64,000 nucleotides of DNA, taken from the NCBI GenBank assembly GCA_003167255.1, contig PMTR01000095.1, positions 1 to 64,000 on the forward strand, written 5' to 3'. This DNA is from Bryobacterales bacterium (GTDB lineage Bacteria; Acidobacteriota; Terriglobia; Bryobacterales; Bryobacteraceae). A program made the translations under genes and the position numbers. The notes under the pieces were generated by a model that searched no databases, was not told where the DNA came from, and saw nothing but the letters and a program-made list of their open reading frames with translations. This document shows, piece by piece, positions 62,090-64,000 of this stretch (its first letter is position 1; each line of letters opens with the position of its first letter).

Positions 62090-62834
62090 CTAGCCAGAAG
62101 TTGGTGCAGCCTTGAATGCAAGAGGTACAAACTCGAAATCTTGGAATATCTTCCCGCCCGCTACGGTCGTAATGGTTGGGTTTGACACTGCCGATCGCAG
62201 TAAACACAGTTCATATCTGTTGTCAGATGCTGCCTTTTGATGCTCCCCGTACGTCAGTCTGAAGTCAAATCCCCGGCCTCTGATACCTTTGACTTCCACG
62301 TGGCGTTCCTGGCGTTCCTTTCTGCAAAGAAGATCAAAGCCGCAATTGTCTGCCTCTACCGCTTGAACGCTTGAACGGAGCGAGTAGTTGCAGCATTCGC
62401 GTTCCTTGTTCCGGAGTCAGCGGAAATACAGTTCCGGACGGCCCAGATTTGAGGAAGGAGGCGTCACGCAGTAGGGGGTCTCGCCGAAGATCCTTAATCG
62501 TTGGACCTTCGATCAGATTCGTGGCGTACTCCACTCCGAAGTGGTAAAGGTTGTGATCCAAACCAGCGTCTGGTTCTGTAAGACGGGCACGGCCAATCAC
62601 CCTGAGTATTGGTGAGCCTGCCCATATGAACAAGGTGTCACCGGGAAACCAAGCCTTCGGTGGACGGCTGGTGTACCAACGGCCAGGTTCCCCCCTCAGC
62701 GGGAACTTGGTGAAGTCGTTTCTTTCGGGTTTAGCCTTTATGATCCAGTAGTTCGAGGAACGACCGGCCGTAGCGGATTGTGTCTGCTTGGCACCTAGGA
62801 GTCCGTCGCGTTCGCAGTGCTCACAGGGCCTAAC
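62090..62834 (-). pseudogene. EVE-domain protein broken by frameshift before a DUF3883 domain
   Basis: First frame (62834-62334): NYWIIKAKPERNDF, WYTSRPPKAWFPGDTLFIWAG, ILRVIGRARL, FLKSGPSGTVFPLTPEQGTRMLQLL, an EVE domain (modified-base binding). Second frame (to 62090): VEADNCGFDLLCRKERQERHVEVKGIRGRGFDFRLTYGEHQKAA, a DUF3883 domain with the nuclease-like EVK motif. The frames meet at a directly repeated 8-mer (GTTCAAGC twice, near 62360-62376). An added third copy would join them in frame. No good start is visible for the EVE part. Confidence 0.7.
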
Positions 62835-62844
62835 TGTGACTCCT

Positions 62845-63613
62845 CGTTCCTTAGGGTTGGATCTACCTGGTCGAAGTGCCTGACCAACAACCAGGACTAT
62901 TACGGCCGGTATGGCAACGCCGCCGCGGCCCAGACCACGGCCGACGTTGCGTTCCAATCCTATGTCTACAACATCAAACTGGACTACGGCCTGTGCGATG
63001 CCGACGTGACTCACGTGCTGACCGGCTACATGAACTACGACCTTCGGTTCGGCCGGGGCCGCGCGTTCGGCGCCAGCGCTTCGAAACCCGTGGACGCCGT
63101 ACTGGGCGGCTGGCATTTCGATTCCATCCTGACCGTTCATGGCGGTCTTCCGATCTCCATGATTCAGTTTGGCAACGATCCAACCGGGGCGTACTTCCAG
63201 CCTCGCCCGGATTGCAACTCGCCCTCGGTGGCGACGCCGTTCAAGAATTTTGTGGGCGGCGGTTACGTTTGGTTTGACCCGACCACTATGTCGATTCCGG
63301 CGGCCGGCAAGCTGGGTAACTGCCCCATATCGAGCGAGCGCGGTCCCGGATACCGGCAGATCGACATGAGGCTCTCGAAGAAGTTCTCGATCACCGAGAG
63401 TAAGTACCTGAAATTCCGATTCGATGCGATCAACGCATTCAACACGCCGATCTTCGCGGTGGGCGGCTACTCCACCGATGTGTTCCCAGGCGGGGGAATC
63501 GACAAGACCAAGTACGGCACGGACCGGATTACACTTCGAGCATCCCGAGCGGAGTTGTGAACACATCAATCGGCGGGCGCAATCTGCAGTTCGCGCTGAA
63601 GCTCCACTTCTGA
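62845..63613 (+). pseudogene. TonB-dependent receptor C-terminal barrel remnant
   Basis: Barrel strands typical of acidobacterial receptors: STWSKCLTNNQDYYGRYGN, THVLTGYMNYDLRFGRGRAFG, GWHFDSILTVHGGLPIS, GPGYRQIDMRLSKKFSI, YLKFRFDAINAFNTPIF. Near 63525 the frame shifts; the correct ending (GGRNLQFALKLHF, stop 63611-63613) continues in another frame. The N-terminal two thirds are absent, replaced by the oppositely oriented EVE remnant. Confidence 0.8.
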
Positions 63614-63685
63614 CGCCGGCTCACAACCGGCAAGCAAAGGGGCGTTCCGGCTTCGGCCGCGAGCGCTTTTTCTCGCAAAGCGGGC

Positions 63686-63744
63686 GCAAAGCGGGGACAG
63701 CTACCAATTCGAAAGGCGGGAATTGGTAGCAGTCCCCGTTTTGC
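63686..63744. terminator. Long hairpin between the receptor remnant and the right-edge gene
   Basis: Arms of about 25 nt (63686-63710 and 63720-63744) with cores GGGGACAGCTACCAATTC and GAATTGGTAGCAGTCCCC, one or two mismatches, and a loop of about 9 nt. It lies 4 bp from the end of the convergent partial gene. It may be a terminator or a small non-autonomous repeat. Confidence 0.7.
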
Positions 63745-63747
63745 GGG

Positions 63748-64000
63748 CTACTTTCGCTTCAGGTCTTTAGTGATTTTGTCGCCGGGGCGCAGGTCGACGG
63801 TTTCAGCGACGTCTTCGTAGTCTTCCAGGGCTGCGCCGGGTTCGTAACGGTTCGGGTTGAAGTCGGCGTCAGTGGCCGCCAGTTTGTATTTGCCGGGCGG
63901 AAGGGCTATGAACAAGTAGGTTCCGTCGGCTTTGACCATTCCGGATTGGAAGGACCGGCTGCTACCCGCCTCGGGTATAAGAACGACGCGGGTGTTGGCG
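63748..64000 (-). CDS. C-terminus of a carboxypeptidase-regulatory-like domain protein (partial)
   Basis: The last 83 codons of a gene that starts beyond the right edge: NTRVVLIPEAGSSRS, KADGTYLFIALPPGKYKLAATDADFN, EDVAETVDLRPGDKITKDLKRK, then a stop. DGTYxFxxLPPGKYKLxA is the transthyretin-like (Cna-B/CarboxypepD_reg) fold. Full-length relatives are secreted proteins with several such domains. The Met at 63939 is internal. Confidence 0.8.
   Translation of the reverse strand, partial: ANTRVVLIPEAGSSRSFQSGMVKADGTYLFIALPPGKYKLAATDADFNPNRYEPGAALEDYEDVAETVDLRPGDKITKDLKRK

Noticed and set aside
62334-63569. Single 411-codon minus-strand gene
   Set aside because: Only the last 140-160 codons (EVE) look like protein; the rest is antisense to the receptor remnant.

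Overview
The window looks like a chromosomal segment of a high-GC acidobacterium, most like the Solibacter/Bryobacter group. I infer this from gene content, not from a search. The supporting features are alternative complex III genes directly followed by an A2-type caa3 oxidase, large TonB-dependent receptors with an N-terminal carboxypeptidase-regulatory-like domain, a YncE-propeller/phosphoesterase fusion, Tat-exported glycosidases, and intergenic spaces full of short hairpin repeats. I see no rRNA, tRNA, CRISPR array, prophage or complete insertion sequence.

Layout. 1-8.7 kb: a 15-bp repeat cluster, a DUF433/DUF5615 toxin-antitoxin pair, a secreted propeller/phosphoesterase, a PDZ-GAF-SpoIIE phosphatase, and a Ppx/GppA phosphatase followed by a CHAD domain split over two ORFs (polyphosphate metabolism). 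8.8-12 kb: a cysteine desulfurase and MnmA (sulfur delivery to tRNA), with a divergent SAM hydrolase. 12-15.9 kb: composite repeats and a foreign-looking pair of nuclease-like genes (HNH and a PD-(D/E)XK-like/DUF4365-like protein). 16-22.3 kb: a degenerate hybrid histidine kinase, HAD phosphatase, CutA, a DivIC/FtsB-like protein, a zinc alcohol dehydrogenase, a receiver-less winged-helix regulator and an Ntn-hydrolase asparaginase.

22.6-35.2 kb is one respiratory operon: actABCDEF (quinol to cytochrome c), a small membrane protein, a SCO copper chaperone, and oxidase subunits II (with fused cytochrome c), I, III and IV. Electrons would pass from menaquinol through ActABCDEF and haem c to the oxidase. 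35.25-41.2 kb, convergent, is a compact diaminopimelate/lysine operon read leftward: dapE-asd-lysC-dapB-dapA-dapD.

41.2-46 kb is repeat-rich and eroded, with a GH30 glycosidase, a GNAT acetyltransferase and several gene remnants. 46.1-53.3 kb is the most unusual block. It is a tightly overlapped operon of an ABC ATPase, an ANL-superfamily (PaaK/LuxE-like) protein, a Tat/lipoprotein-type substrate-binding protein, and one 1278-codon ORF that joins an inner-membrane ABC permease to a complete TonB-dependent outer-membrane receptor, signal peptide included. It reads as an envelope-spanning import-and-activate system of unknown substrate. 53.5-57 kb holds two glycosyltransferase genes, one a GT2-GT39-like fusion.

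57-64 kb is a gene graveyard: pieces of ferrochelatase, a secreted protein, a DNA methylase, a TolB-type propeller, an EVE/DUF3883 protein broken at an 8-bp repeat, and a receptor. It surrounds an intact GH127-DUF1566 fusion glycosidase.

Across the window, intergenic gaps hold short hairpin elements whose stems differ in sequence yet stay paired while loops and flanks are conserved. One cluster of them lies inside the 5' end of actE.
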